Assembly: GCA_016713735.1 (NCBI GenBank)
Contig: JADJOP010000032.1
Location: forward strand, 310,001-374,000
Direction of reading: 5' to 3'
DNA: 64,000 nt
DNA from: Bryobacterales bacterium
GTDB lineage: Bacteria; Acidobacteriota; Terriglobia; Bryobacterales; Bryobacteraceae
The notes under the pieces: model-generated
The model's database searches: none
What the model saw: the letters and a program-made list of their open reading frames with translations, nothing else
Told to the model about the DNA's origin: nothing
Program-made: the position numbers and the translations under genes
Shown here: piece after piece, positions 56,889 through 64,000 of the stretch
Layout of the letters: each line of letters opens with the position of its first letter
Numbering within the stretch: position 1 is the stretch's first letter

Positions 56889-57624
56889 GCTCGGTGGTGC
56901 GGTCGCGCGCCACCTGCAGCTCGGTCTTGCCATCTTTCAGCCGCACCATCACGCGTCCGCCGAACCAGGTGTGCAGCTCCTTGACATGCTCCAGGTGGAG
57001 CAGCGTGGAGCGGTGGATGCGAATCCACTGCCGCGGATCGAGGCGCGTCTCCAATTCGGCGATGGCCGGGTCGACGATGTAGTGCTTCCCCGCCGTGGCG
57101 GCGAAGGTCAGCTTGTCCTTGGCATAGAAGTGCGTCACCTGGCTGAGGTCGATGAACTCCACTTTGTCGCCCAGGCGCGAGGCGATGCGCGTGGGATAGT
57201 CGGGCGGGCGCTGGCCGAGGGCCTGCTGCACCTGGCTCATGAGGCGGGCGAAGTCGGCCCGCGGCGCCGTGCCGGCGAGCATGCGTTCGAGCTTGGCGAA
57301 GGCCCGCTCCAGCGCCTCCGGCGAGACGGGCTTCAGCAAATAGTCGACTGAGCTGGCTTCAAAGGCCTGCAGCGCGTACTGCTGGTAAGCGGTGGTGAAG
57401 ACGACCAGGGGCGGCTGTTCCAGGCGGGCCAGCAGCTCAAAGCCGCTCAGCCCAGGCATCTCGATATCGAGGAAGAGCGCGTCGGGCGGGATGGCCTGGA
57501 TCTCTGCCAGCGCCGCTTCGGGGTCGGCCGCCATGCCCGCCACCTGTGCGCGGCCGCTCTCGTCGATCATGCGCGCCAGGCGCTTCAGGGCCAGCGGTTC
57601 GTCGTCCACCAGATACACGTTCAT
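56866..57624 (-). CDS. LytTR-family response regulator
   Basis: A protein of 252 residues. The receiver domain with phosphoacceptor D53 (ALFLDIEMPGLSG) and acidic pocket DDEP is at 1-115. A LytTR DNA-binding domain lies at about 145-248 (IASRLGDKVEFIDLSQVTHFYA, IRIHRSTLLHLEHVKEL). It overlaps the histidine kinase gene by 4 nt. It should regulate promoters carrying LytTR direct repeats; targets cannot be read. The 3' end overlaps the ketosynthase gene by 23 nt. Confidence 0.9.
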   Translation of the reverse strand: MNVYLVDDEPLALKRLARMIDESGRAQVAGMAADPEAALAEIQAIPPDALFLDIEMPGLSGFELLARLEQPPLVVFTTAYQQYALQAFEASSVDYLLKPVSPEALERAFAKLERMLAGTAPRADFARLMSQVQQALGQRPPDYPTRIASRLGDKVEFIDLSQVTHFYAKDKLTFAATAGKHYIVDPAIAELETRLDPRQWIRIHRSTLLHLEHVKELHTWFGGRVMVRLKDGKTELQVARDRTTELKERLGL

Positions 57625-58706
57625 GCCGGCACCCTCATGCGGACGCGCATCGAACCCGGCGCTCGTACGAACTCAAGCGACGCGGCGGCTCCAAACAGGC
57701 TGCGCAGCCGCCCCTGCAGATTGTCGATGCCGTGGCCGGCGGGAATCTGTTGCGGCGTGAAGCCCGGCCCATCGTCTTCGATCTCGACCACCAGGCTGCC
57801 ACCGGTCCATTCCAGGCGCACTTGGATGGCAGCGCCCTCGCGGCTCGGGGCCACGGCATACTTCACGGAGTTCTCCACCAGCGTCTGAATGGAAAACGGC
57901 GGCACCGCAACGCCCTCCCGTTCGGGCATCGGCGGCAGCGTGAAGCGCAGCCGGCCGCCAAAGCGCGTGGCCTGGATCTCCAGATAGCTGGCCACCAGTT
58001 TCAGCTCCTGTTCGAGGGGAATCGTGGTCGTGTTGGTGGAATCAAGCGACGAGCGCAACAGCGAACTGAGCTGCTCAATGGTGCGTTCAGCGCGCGCCGG
58101 ATCCTCGCGAATCAGCGAACTGATCGTATTCAGCGTGTTGAACAGGAAGTGCGGCTCGACGCGGGCCGAAAGCGCCGCCAGTTGCGCTTCGGTGGCCAGC
58201 TTGATGGCCCGCTCGCGTTCCAGTTCCTTCGTGCGCAGTTGAACCTCGGTGTGCCGCAACCGTTCGCGGTGTGACTCGATCACGGTGAAGATGACGCCCA
58301 TCGGGATCGTGATCGACATGCTCGTGCGCAGCGACCCCAACCAGATGTCCACGAGCGGCCTCGACCACTGGAACGGGTAGACGTACTTCACGATGGCCAC
58401 GGCTAGCAGCGATCCTGCCATGCCGACAATGGCGAACAGCAGGATGAGGATGGCCCAGCGCAGCAGGGGATGCAACTGCCACAGAGGCCGCGCCAGGATG
58501 AGCATGGCACCCCAGGCCAGGAGCCCAATGCTCAACCCATAGGTCATGCCGACCAGGATGCTCGCCGCCAGGCCGTACAGCCCGCCGAACGAGCGCTCGC
58601 CGCCGTACATCACCAGCAGGAAGACGGAGATGGCAAAGCTCAGCGCCACCATGGCGCCGAGCCCTTTGCCGAATTCCCGGAGCGGTCGCTCACCTGTGAT
58701 GTTCAT
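57621..58706 (-). CDS. LytS/YehU-type membrane sensor histidine kinase
   Basis: A protein of 361 residues with four to five membrane helices in the first 145 residues, a short coiled linker, then a His_kinase (PF06580) domain with the phospho-acceptor in VEPHFLFNTLN (H186). An HATPase domain follows (VENSVKYAVAP, VVEIEDDGPGF, GHGIDNLQGRLRSLFG). It has no obvious extracellular sensor domain. It is translationally coupled to the LytTR regulator. Confidence 0.9.
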   Translation of the reverse strand: MNITGERPLREFGKGLGAMVALSFAISVFLLVMYGGERSFGGLYGLAASILVGMTYGLSIGLLAWGAMLILARPLWQLHPLLRWAILILLFAIVGMAGSLLAVAIVKYVYPFQWSRPLVDIWLGSLRTSMSITIPMGVIFTVIESHRERLRHTEVQLRTKELERERAIKLATEAQLAALSARVEPHFLFNTLNTISSLIREDPARAERTIEQLSSLLRSSLDSTNTTTIPLEQELKLVASYLEIQATRFGGRLRFTLPPMPEREGVAVPPFSIQTLVENSVKYAVAPSREGAAIQVRLEWTGGSLVVEIEDDGPGFTPQQIPAGHGIDNLQGRLRSLFGAAASLEFVRAPGSMRVRMRVPA

Positions 58707-58715
58707 GTCGGGCCG

Positions 58716-59420
58716 TCACTTACTCACATGGCAGCCGACGCATTGCGCTTCCATCGGACCCAGCGGCTGCCTGGTCTCCATCCATTTTGACGCGCGCCGG
58801 GCATATTCGCTCTTGGGCAGCATGGTTTGGATCTGCTTGTAGTATTCCTCAGCCTTGGCCGCGTCACCCGTCCGCGAGTAGGTGTCGCCGAGAGCTTGCA
58901 GGAGTTCGCCCAGCGGGTGGTCGCCGATCTTCGCGAGTTCGCCCGCCTTCACGTGCATATTGTAGACGTGCTGGTGGTCGTCGATGGCGCGTTGAAGCAG
59001 CGAGGCCCGGAAGGGATTCTCAGGCATGAACCGCGCCGCAGCCAGGAGCGCCGCTCCGCGGGGGATGCGCACGCCGATGTGATCCGGGGCCAGGGCGACG
59101 GCTCGATCCATCTCCTCCATGGAGCGGGCCGAGAGCTTCATCCCTTCCTCGCGCTTGCCCTGCTGGAAGAGCTGGCCGCTCTGAAAGAACAGCCCCGCTC
59201 CGTGCCACACCAGGGCCTCGGGATGATTGGGGTTCTCCGCCAGCACCTGTTCGCACACCTTCATACCGCGCCCCAGCGCTTCCGCGTTGCCGGTGAAGCC
59301 GGAAAAGAAATCGTTGCGCACCCTGTGATCAAACCGCACTTCGGCGCGGGCGCTCCACACACCGAGCATGGTGCCCAGGGCCGCCGCCGTGAAGTAGTAC
59401 ATCCATTTGTTCTGGTTCAT
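58716..59420 (-). CDS. TPR protein with C-terminal haem c motif
   Basis: 234 residues from ATG 59420, preceded by GGAGG with 6-nt spacing; longer upstream frames are not credible. An N-terminal membrane segment at about 7-25 (YYFTAAALGTMLGVWSA) is followed by TPR-like helices (QVLAENPNHPEALVWHGAGLFF, LGDTYSRTGDAAKAEEYYKQI). The very C-terminus ends with CVGCH (C227, C230, H231) plus three residues. One haem at the tail of a TPR domain is an unusual layout. It is probably periplasmic and may dock to a redox partner. It is divergent from the MFS gene. Confidence 0.78.
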   Translation of the reverse strand: MNQNKWMYYFTAAALGTMLGVWSARAEVRFDHRVRNDFFSGFTGNAEALGRGMKVCEQVLAENPNHPEALVWHGAGLFFQSGQLFQQGKREEGMKLSARSMEEMDRAVALAPDHIGVRIPRGAALLAAARFMPENPFRASLLQRAIDDHQHVYNMHVKAGELAKIGDHPLGELLQALGDTYSRTGDAAKAEEYYKQIQTMLPKSEYARRASKWMETRQPLGPMEAQCVGCHVSK

Positions 59421-59545
59421 TGTCTGCCTCCTGGTGCCAGAGTACGGTCTCTGGGCCGGATCGCGATTCGCTTCCCGACGAAGGGCAGGGCGGGCTGACG
59501 AACCGCGCGCGCCGGGCGACGAACCGGGTACACTGACCCTTTCCC

Positions 59546-60793
59546 GTGACGACACTGCGCCAGTGGATTCCCTGCCTCACCATGCTGCTGGTGTCGCTGA
59601 TCAGCTACATTGACCGCAACACGCTGGCCCTGCTGGCCCCCACCATCCTCGCCGAGACCGGACTCAGCGCCGAGCAGTATGGCTGGATCATCTCCGTCTT
59701 TTCTATTGCTTACATGACGGCCAATCCCATCTGGGGGCGGCTGCTCGACCGCTTCGGGCTGCGCGAAGGCATGTTTGCCAGCGTCACTTTCTGGACGCTG
59801 GCCTCCACAGCGCATGCCTTTGCCTCCGGCTTCTGGAGCTTCGCCGCCGCCCGCGCCGCGCTGGGATTCGGCGAGGGGGCCACCTTTCCCGGCGGACTGC
59901 GCACCGCCGTGCAGACCCTGCCGCTCGAAAAGCGCTCCCGCGGCATTGCCGTCAGCTACAGCGGCGGCTCGCTGGGCGCGGTGGTGACGCCGATTATCGT
60001 CACCCCCGTGGCGCTAGCGTACGGTTGGCGCGGCGCATTCTGGTTCACCGGGGCCGTGGGTGTGCTCTGGCTCATCCTGTGGGCGTTCGTCAGCCGGCGG
60101 CCGGAGCTGAGCCGGAAGCCCGAGCGGGCCACCGCGGCTGGCAGCGCAGTCCCTGGGCCTGGTTGGTTCGACCCGCGCACCTGGGCCTTCATGTGCGCCT
60201 ACGCGCTTGGCGCCATGCCGCTCGGCTTTATTCTCTACGGCACCTCCATTTACCTCAGCCGCGCCCTGGGCGCCTCGCAGGCCGACGTGGGGAAGGTGCT
60301 CTGGGTGCCGCCGCTGGGCTGGGAGGTGGGCTATTTCGTGTGGGGGTGGATTCTCGACCGCCGCGTCGCCGGGGCGAAGGACAAATTGCGGGTCTACCGC
60401 TGGATCTTCGCCGCCCTCTTCTTGTGCAGCCTGCCTCTGGCGGCTACTCACCGGCTGGCGGCACGGGGAGGCATTGAGGCCTGGGTTCCCCTTCTGGTTG
60501 AGCTGTTCTTCGAAATGTTTGTGGCCTCGGGATTTGTCATGGTCTCGCTGCACTATGCGACGTGGGTTTACACCGGCGCCCATGCCGGTCTGATTGCCGG
60601 GCTGGGCGCGGGCTCGTGGGGGGCGGCGGTCGCTCTGGCCATGCCCTATATGGGACGCTTGTTTGACCAGCAGCAGTGGGAACGCGCCTTCCTGCTGGCC
60701 ACCCTGTTTCCCCTGGCCGGGTTTGTGTTGTGGTGGGTGGGGGCCAGTTTCGCGACCAACCGGGCGACTTCACCCACTCGTGGCGCTGAATGA
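59546..60793 (+). CDS. MFS transporter, ACS (sugar acid / organic anion) family-like
   Basis: A protein of 415 residues with 12 predicted membrane helices. The N-terminal SLISYIDRNTLALLAPTIL motif and the loop GRLLDRFGLREGM are typical of the anion:cation symporter branch (ExuT, GudP, TauA-like carriers). The start is a GTG. It probably imports a sugar acid, matching the mandelate-racemase-type enzyme 5 kb away, but the link is only suggestive. It is divergent from the TPR-haem gene. Confidence 0.85.
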   Translation: MTTLRQWIPCLTMLLVSLISYIDRNTLALLAPTILAETGLSAEQYGWIISVFSIAYMTANPIWGRLLDRFGLREGMFASVTFWTLASTAHAFASGFWSFAAARAALGFGEGATFPGGLRTAVQTLPLEKRSRGIAVSYSGGSLGAVVTPIIVTPVALAYGWRGAFWFTGAVGVLWLILWAFVSRRPELSRKPERATAAGSAVPGPGWFDPRTWAFMCAYALGAMPLGFILYGTSIYLSRALGASQADVGKVLWVPPLGWEVGYFVWGWILDRRVAGAKDKLRVYRWIFAALFLCSLPLAATHRLAARGGIEAWVPLLVELFFEMFVASGFVMVSLHYATWVYTGAHAGLIAGLGAGSWGAAVALAMPYMGRLFDQQQWERAFLLATLFPLAGFVLWWVGASFATNRATSPTRGAE

Positions 60794-60867
60794 GGAAAGA
60801 TTCGTCAGCTTAGAGGAACTGCGGCGCGGCACGTTGATTGCATAGAAGCCTGTGGGAGGAATTTCTC

Positions 60868-61119
60868 ATGGCCTACGTAATCACTGACGACTGCACAAAA
60901 GACTTTCACTGCGTGGAAGCCTGCCCGACCGACTGCATCCACCCGAAAGAGGATGAAGCGGGCGTGGAAGCTGTGAACCAGCTTTTTGTTGACCCCGATG
61001 GCTGCATCGACTGCGGCGCCTGCGTGCCGGTTTGCCCGTCGAACTCCATCTTCCCGGTGGAAGAGGTTCCGGCCGGCAAAGAGTCGTTCATCGAGCTGAA
61101 CAAGGCTCACTACAACTAA
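60868..61119 (+). CDS. 7Fe-type ([3Fe-4S]/[4Fe-4S]) ferredoxin
   Basis: 83 residues from ATG 60868 (GGAGG 9 nt upstream). Cysteines: C9, C15, C19, C23 and C46, C49, C52, C56. By comparison with Azotobacter FdI the [3Fe-4S] ligands would be C9, C15 and C56 and the [4Fe-4S] ligands C19, C46, C49 and C52; C23 corresponds to the extra Cys. The C9-C15 spacing is two residues shorter than in FdI. It carries electrons for unspecified partners. It converges on the SGNH hydrolase gene with a 9-nt gap. Confidence 0.85.
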   Translation: MAYVITDDCTKDFHCVEACPTDCIHPKEDEAGVEAVNQLFVDPDGCIDCGACVPVCPSNSIFPVEEVPAGKESFIELNKAHYN

Positions 61120-61128
61120 GACTTCCGC

Positions 61129-61917
61129 TTAGCTTTCGCTCGCCTGAGTGTGAGCGCGCACCGGCGTCGTGTGTCCGCGCAGGCACTCGTGCAAGGCATT
61201 GGCCACCAGGGGCGCCAGCCACTGGTGGCCGCGCACGTTCAGGTGGAGCGAATCGTGGAAGATATCCCGCGGGTTGCCGCTGGCGCGCCAGGCTTCCGCC
61301 ACGCTCAGGTAAGCGACGCCGGCGCGGTGGGTTTCCTCGGCGAACAGTGGTTCGAGCCGGTGGCGGTAGTAGCGGCTCACCGGTTCCACGCTGGGAAAAA
61401 GCCCCAAGGTGAGCACCGGCCCTGGCGTGCGCTCGCGCACCAGTTCGAGCGCCTGCCGCAAGTTCCGACGGTACTCCGCGAAGTCCACGATCGGGTGGCC
61501 GAGCAGGGCGTCGGCCAAGCGCTTAGCCGTCACCATCACGCGCCAGCGGGTGTGCGTCTTCCAATTGCGGAACGGCGAGGTGTGGAGGTGGTTGCTGTAC
61601 TCGCGCTTGGGGACGGCCAGGCCGAGGCGGCGGCGCACCACATCCTCCAGCAGCAGAACGGTTTCCAGTCCCCCCACCTGGAGCACGGTGGCCCGCGGCG
61701 ACGCGCGTTCGATGGCAGCGGCGATGCGGTCCAAATGCGTCGTTTTGACAGGGGCTTCCAGCAGCGGCTCGATGCTGAGGCCACGCTCCCTCAGCAGTTC
61801 GCAGGCTTGGTGAACGAACCCTTCCTCGTAAGCGAAGGGATAGCCATTCACCATGCAGCTTCCGACGAACGAAACCGGAACAGATTGCCTTGAAACGACT
61901 ATTTCAGCCAAGGGCAC
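61129..61917 (-). CDS. SGNH/GDSL-type hydrolase
   Basis: A protein of 262 residues. Block I reads FVGSCMVNG (nucleophile candidate S20), a middle block VLQVGGLE gives the oxyanion Gly, and block V reads HDSLHLN (D and H of the triad). The GSC form instead of GDS is common in distant SGNH families that act on acetylated or lipid-linked glycans. No signal peptide is evident. Substrate unknown. It lies between the ferredoxin gene and tRNA-Val. Confidence 0.72.
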   Translation of the reverse strand: MPLAEIVVSRQSVPVSFVGSCMVNGYPFAYEEGFVHQACELLRERGLSIEPLLEAPVKTTHLDRIAAAIERASPRATVLQVGGLETVLLLEDVVRRRLGLAVPKREYSNHLHTSPFRNWKTHTRWRVMVTAKRLADALLGHPIVDFAEYRRNLRQALELVRERTPGPVLTLGLFPSVEPVSRYYRHRLEPLFAEETHRAGVAYLSVAEAWRASGNPRDIFHDSLHLNVRGHQWLAPLVANALHECLRGHTTPVRAHTQASES

Positions 61918-61937
61918 ACACTCTTCGACTGGCTGGA

Positions 61938-62014
61938 TGGTGGGCGCGCAGGGACTCGAACCCCGGACCCCCTCGGTGTAAACGAGGTGCTCTAACCAAC
62001 TGAGCTACGCGCCC
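61938..62014 (-). tRNA. tRNA-Val, anticodon UAC
   Basis: A complete cloverleaf on the minus strand: acceptor stem GGGCGCG/CGCGCCC, D-arm GCTCAGTTGGTTAGAGC, anticodon stem CCTCG/CGAGG with loop TTTACAC (anticodon TAC, valine GUA), and T-arm GGGGTTCGAGTCCC. The 3' CCA is encoded (61938-61940). The discriminator base is A. Confidence 0.97.
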
Positions 62015-62057
62015 GCAAATTTGAGGTTAGCATGGCCTCGCGCCGGGTTCATGACGG

Positions 62058-62112
62058 TTTCTCGGCAAGGCTTGCCGGTTTCCCGGCGAGGCCCTACGCT
62101 TTCTCGGCTAGG
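62058..62112. repeat. three 13-bp repeats with exact 21-bp period
   Basis: Copies of TTTCNCGGCNAGG at 62058-62070, 62079-62091 and 62100-62112, each 21 bp apart. The array lies between tRNA-Val and the TPR gene and ends at that gene's likely ATG. In the longer reading frame it would encode a seven-residue repeat of the form xFxARxx. Confidence 0.7.
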
Positions 62113-62475
62113 ATGGGTGCGGTGGGATTCTGGCGCAAGGAAGTGATCGAACCGATGCTCGACGAGGGCATGCGCGAGGCCATGGCGGAGCAAGTGGGCT
62201 GGATCGCGCGCGAGCCCGCAAACGCCCGCCCCTACTACCAACTGGCGCAGTTGTACCGCACGCAAGGCAGACAGGAAGAGGCGTTGGGGCTGCTGCTGGA
62301 GGCGGTCCGTTTGGACGCGGGGCTGGCCGGGGCCCACGTGTCGTTGGCGGAGATCTATTGTGTGCGCGACGACGCGGCGGCGGCGTGGCGTCATGCGCGG
62401 CTGGCGGCGGCGGCTGGAAACACGAACGCCGTGGCGCTGCTGGAGCGTCACGGCGTTCAGGACCCGGGCGTCTGA
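62113..62475 (+). CDS. small TPR-like protein
   Basis: 120 residues from ATG 62113 (MGAVGFWRKEVIEPM); an ATG at 62032 would add a low-complexity, repeat-encoded stretch and is less likely. Two TPR-like helical units are visible (ARPYYQLAQLYRTQGRQEEA, AGAHVSLAEIYCVRDDAAAA). No signal peptide. A protein-protein interaction role is likely. The start codon is uncertain because no clear ribosome-binding site precedes it. It converges with the DUF4097 gene. Confidence 0.7.
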   Translation: MGAVGFWRKEVIEPMLDEGMREAMAEQVGWIAREPANARPYYQLAQLYRTQGRQEEALGLLLEAVRLDAGLAGAHVSLAEIYCVRDDAAAAWRHARLAAAAGNTNAVALLERHGVQDPGV

Positions 62476-62499
62476 GGGGAGCCCGGGAGCAGGAGAGCG

Positions 62500-63960
62500 T
62501 TACTGCTGGACCACTTCCAGGTTCTTGCGGGGCGGCTCCGGCGCTTTCGGGGGTTGCGGAGGCTTGCCCGGACCGTCGAAGGTGACGCTGGTGCGGCTGC
62601 TGGTTTCCACCGAGCCATGGCGCACGCGCAGTTCGCCGCGGTCGGACTTGATGGCGATGTTCGGCCCGGTGCCCACGGCGCCTCTGACGCGCTGGCCCTT
62701 GCCTTCCTCCTCCACCTTCCACTGGCCAGGCAGGTTCAGGTCGATTTCGCCTTTGTCGACCTCCCCGGTCAGGCTGAACTGCGCCTTCTCCGGCAACACC
62801 ACGTCGATGTTGCCCGATTCGACGGTGAGCGTCATGGTGGACAACGGCAGGCGGCCGGGGCGGATGTCGAGATCGCCGCGATCGACCTGCACGTCGATGC
62901 CGCCGCTGAAGTTGCGCAGTTCGACGTCCTTGGAATTGGAGCGCAGGCTGAACGGGCCCACGAAATCCTCGGCCACCAGTTCGCCGCGGCTGAACTGCAG
63001 CGTGCCGCTGATCTTCTCCAGCCGCAGGGCCGTGTTCGAGCTTTCAAAGCGCAGCGGCTTGGCGATGTTGCGGAACAGGATTTCGCCTGTGTAGGAGCCG
63101 TTGACGGCCACGGTGCCTTCCACGTGTTCTAACTCGACGTCGGAGCCGCGGCCGCGCAGCTCGACGTTGCCCTTTACTTTGCTGGCGCGGATGAGGTCGC
63201 TGCGCCGCAGGTCCACGCGGACACCGCCACCGATCTCGGAGAGGCGGACGCCGGCGTTGTCGCTGTCGATGTCGACGTTGCCGGCGATGCCGGAGATGTC
63301 GAAATCGCCATACCGGCCGCGGCCCTGCACGGTGGCTCCGCGCGGCACGATGATCTCCAGCTCTGATTCAATGCGCGGCTCGCCCGAGGCCTTGTCCTGG
63401 TTGGTGCGGATGATGATCAGGTCGCCCTGCTTCACGATTTCGAGTTTGCAGAGGTTGTTTACCTTCTCGGCTTCGGGGCGTTCGAAGGCGCGCACCGAGT
63501 TGCGGCCGGTGACCTTTACCTCTTCGCCGTCGGCGCCCACCACGCGGGCGTTGCCGCGCAGGTTTTCGATCTGAACGCGGGGTGTTTTTCCCGCCGCGAA
63601 GGTGGCCGCCACGGGGAAGTCAAACTGTTCGCCGAACAGTTCCAGGCCGCGGCTGGTGAGGCGGCTGTGCTGGAGGCGGCTGGCCAGGTCCTTGCCCTCA
63701 AACAGGGCCGAACCGGCGATCGTGATGATGATGGCCAGGAACCACTCGCCGCCGGAGATGCCGGCCGCCGGGAGCGGCTTGCCCTGGCTGTTCCAGACGA
63801 TGATCTCGGCGAAGCGGATCAGTCCCCAGGCCACCAGCAGGAAGGGCCACCAGTAGGCGACGATCTGCAGCGCCGGCAGGTCAGGGCGGATGTTGTTCAC
63901 CAGGAACAGGCCGCCAATGAGGATCAGGATGACGGGGCCGATAATGGATCCGCGCGACAT
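62500..63960 (-). CDS. DUF4097 beta-helix protein with LiaI-like membrane N-terminus
   Basis: A protein of 486 residues. The N-terminal part has two to three membrane helices in a LiaI/LiaF-like layout (SIIGPVILILIGGLFLVNNI, IVAYWWPFLLVAWGLIRF, EWFLAIIITIAGSALFEG). The rest is a right-handed beta-helix-like DUF4097 repeat region with VDIDSDNAGVRLSEIGG, ELRGRGSDVELEHVEG, DVELRNFSGGIDVQVDRGDL. The protein ends in a Pro-rich tail. GGGAGGG precedes the ATG. Related proteins sense or respond to envelope stress, but a function here is not shown. Confidence 0.82.
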   Translation of the reverse strand: MSRGSIIGPVILILIGGLFLVNNIRPDLPALQIVAYWWPFLLVAWGLIRFAEIIVWNSQGKPLPAAGISGGEWFLAIIITIAGSALFEGKDLASRLQHSRLTSRGLELFGEQFDFPVAATFAAGKTPRVQIENLRGNARVVGADGEEVKVTGRNSVRAFERPEAEKVNNLCKLEIVKQGDLIIIRTNQDKASGEPRIESELEIIVPRGATVQGRGRYGDFDISGIAGNVDIDSDNAGVRLSEIGGGVRVDLRRSDLIRASKVKGNVELRGRGSDVELEHVEGTVAVNGSYTGEILFRNIAKPLRFESSNTALRLEKISGTLQFSRGELVAEDFVGPFSLRSNSKDVELRNFSGGIDVQVDRGDLDIRPGRLPLSTMTLTVESGNIDVVLPEKAQFSLTGEVDKGEIDLNLPGQWKVEEEGKGQRVRGAVGTGPNIAIKSDRGELRVRHGSVETSSRTSVTFDGPGKPPQPPKAPEPPRKNLEVVQQ

Positions 63961-64000
63961 GGCTAGTTCCCTCCCGTGGGGCTGAAAGGCTGTTCCGGCC

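Overview
This window looks like chromosomal DNA of an Acidobacteriota, most likely from the Bryobacterales/Solibacter side. That placement is inferred from gene content, not from a marker tree. The clues are very GC-rich DNA, giant Oar-type TonB receptors with a carboxypeptidase-like N-terminal domain, a DUF1501 + PSD1 (DUF1549/DUF1553) secreted pair, Tat-exported sulfatases, WD40 and pre-peptidase-domain proteins, and a Gram-negative envelope set (LptE, Mla, Pss/Psd). No plasmid, phage, insertion sequence or CRISPR array is visible.

Layout. 0-5.5 kb: secreted WD40 and PPC-domain proteins, then a cupin coupled to a D-psicose/D-tagatose 3-epimerase-type isomerase. 5.5-9.9 kb: a four-gene MacAB-like ABC exporter, then tadA. 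10.4-17.6 kb: two tandem Oar-type outer-membrane receptors. 18-21.8 kb: a P1/DmpA peptidase diverging from an mlaEFD lipid-transport operon. 21.8-24.6 kb: a YdjC/HpnK-type deacetylase whose 3' end runs into a poly-G artefact, a DUF3601-like protein and a SorAB-like sulfite dehydrogenase pair. 24.6-39.8 kb: a carbohydrate region with a LacI regulator, aldose 1-epimerase, FG-GAP protein, M13 peptidase, two sulfatases, a pectate-lyase-like enzyme, rhamnose catabolism (rhaM and a bifunctional aldolase/dehydrogenase) and an alginate-lyase-like protein. Together these suggest use of pectin-type or sulfated plant or algal polysaccharides. 39.9-45.7 kb: DUF1501, PSD1 and a purine permease.

46-50.6 kb is housekeeping: rpsT, holA, lptE, a degenerate aspartate-semialdehyde-dehydrogenase paralogue, pssA and psd. 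50.6-53.4 kb holds a GNAT enzyme, a CpaE/TadZ-like ATPase and a LuxR-type regulator. 53.4-56.9 kb is the most unusual locus: an enolase-superfamily enzyme, a NodB-type deacetylase, an acyl carrier protein and a ketosynthase in one tightly coupled run, an arrangement that recalls rhizobial nodB/nodF/nodE. After it come a LytS/LytT two-component pair, a TPR protein ending in a haem c motif, an MFS transporter, a 7Fe-type ferredoxin, an SGNH hydrolase, tRNA-Val, a TPR protein and a DUF4097 protein.

Sequence quality matters here. Three genes (M13 peptidase, pectate lyase, alginate-lyase-like) are each broken by an apparent one-base indel, one sulfatase has no in-frame stop, and 163 nt of almost pure G replaces real sequence at 22.7 kb. 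These look more like draft-assembly error than gene decay. At the large scale the + strand is strongly C-rich over G up to about 49 kb, is balanced around 50-60 kb, and is G-rich at the right end, whatever the gene direction.
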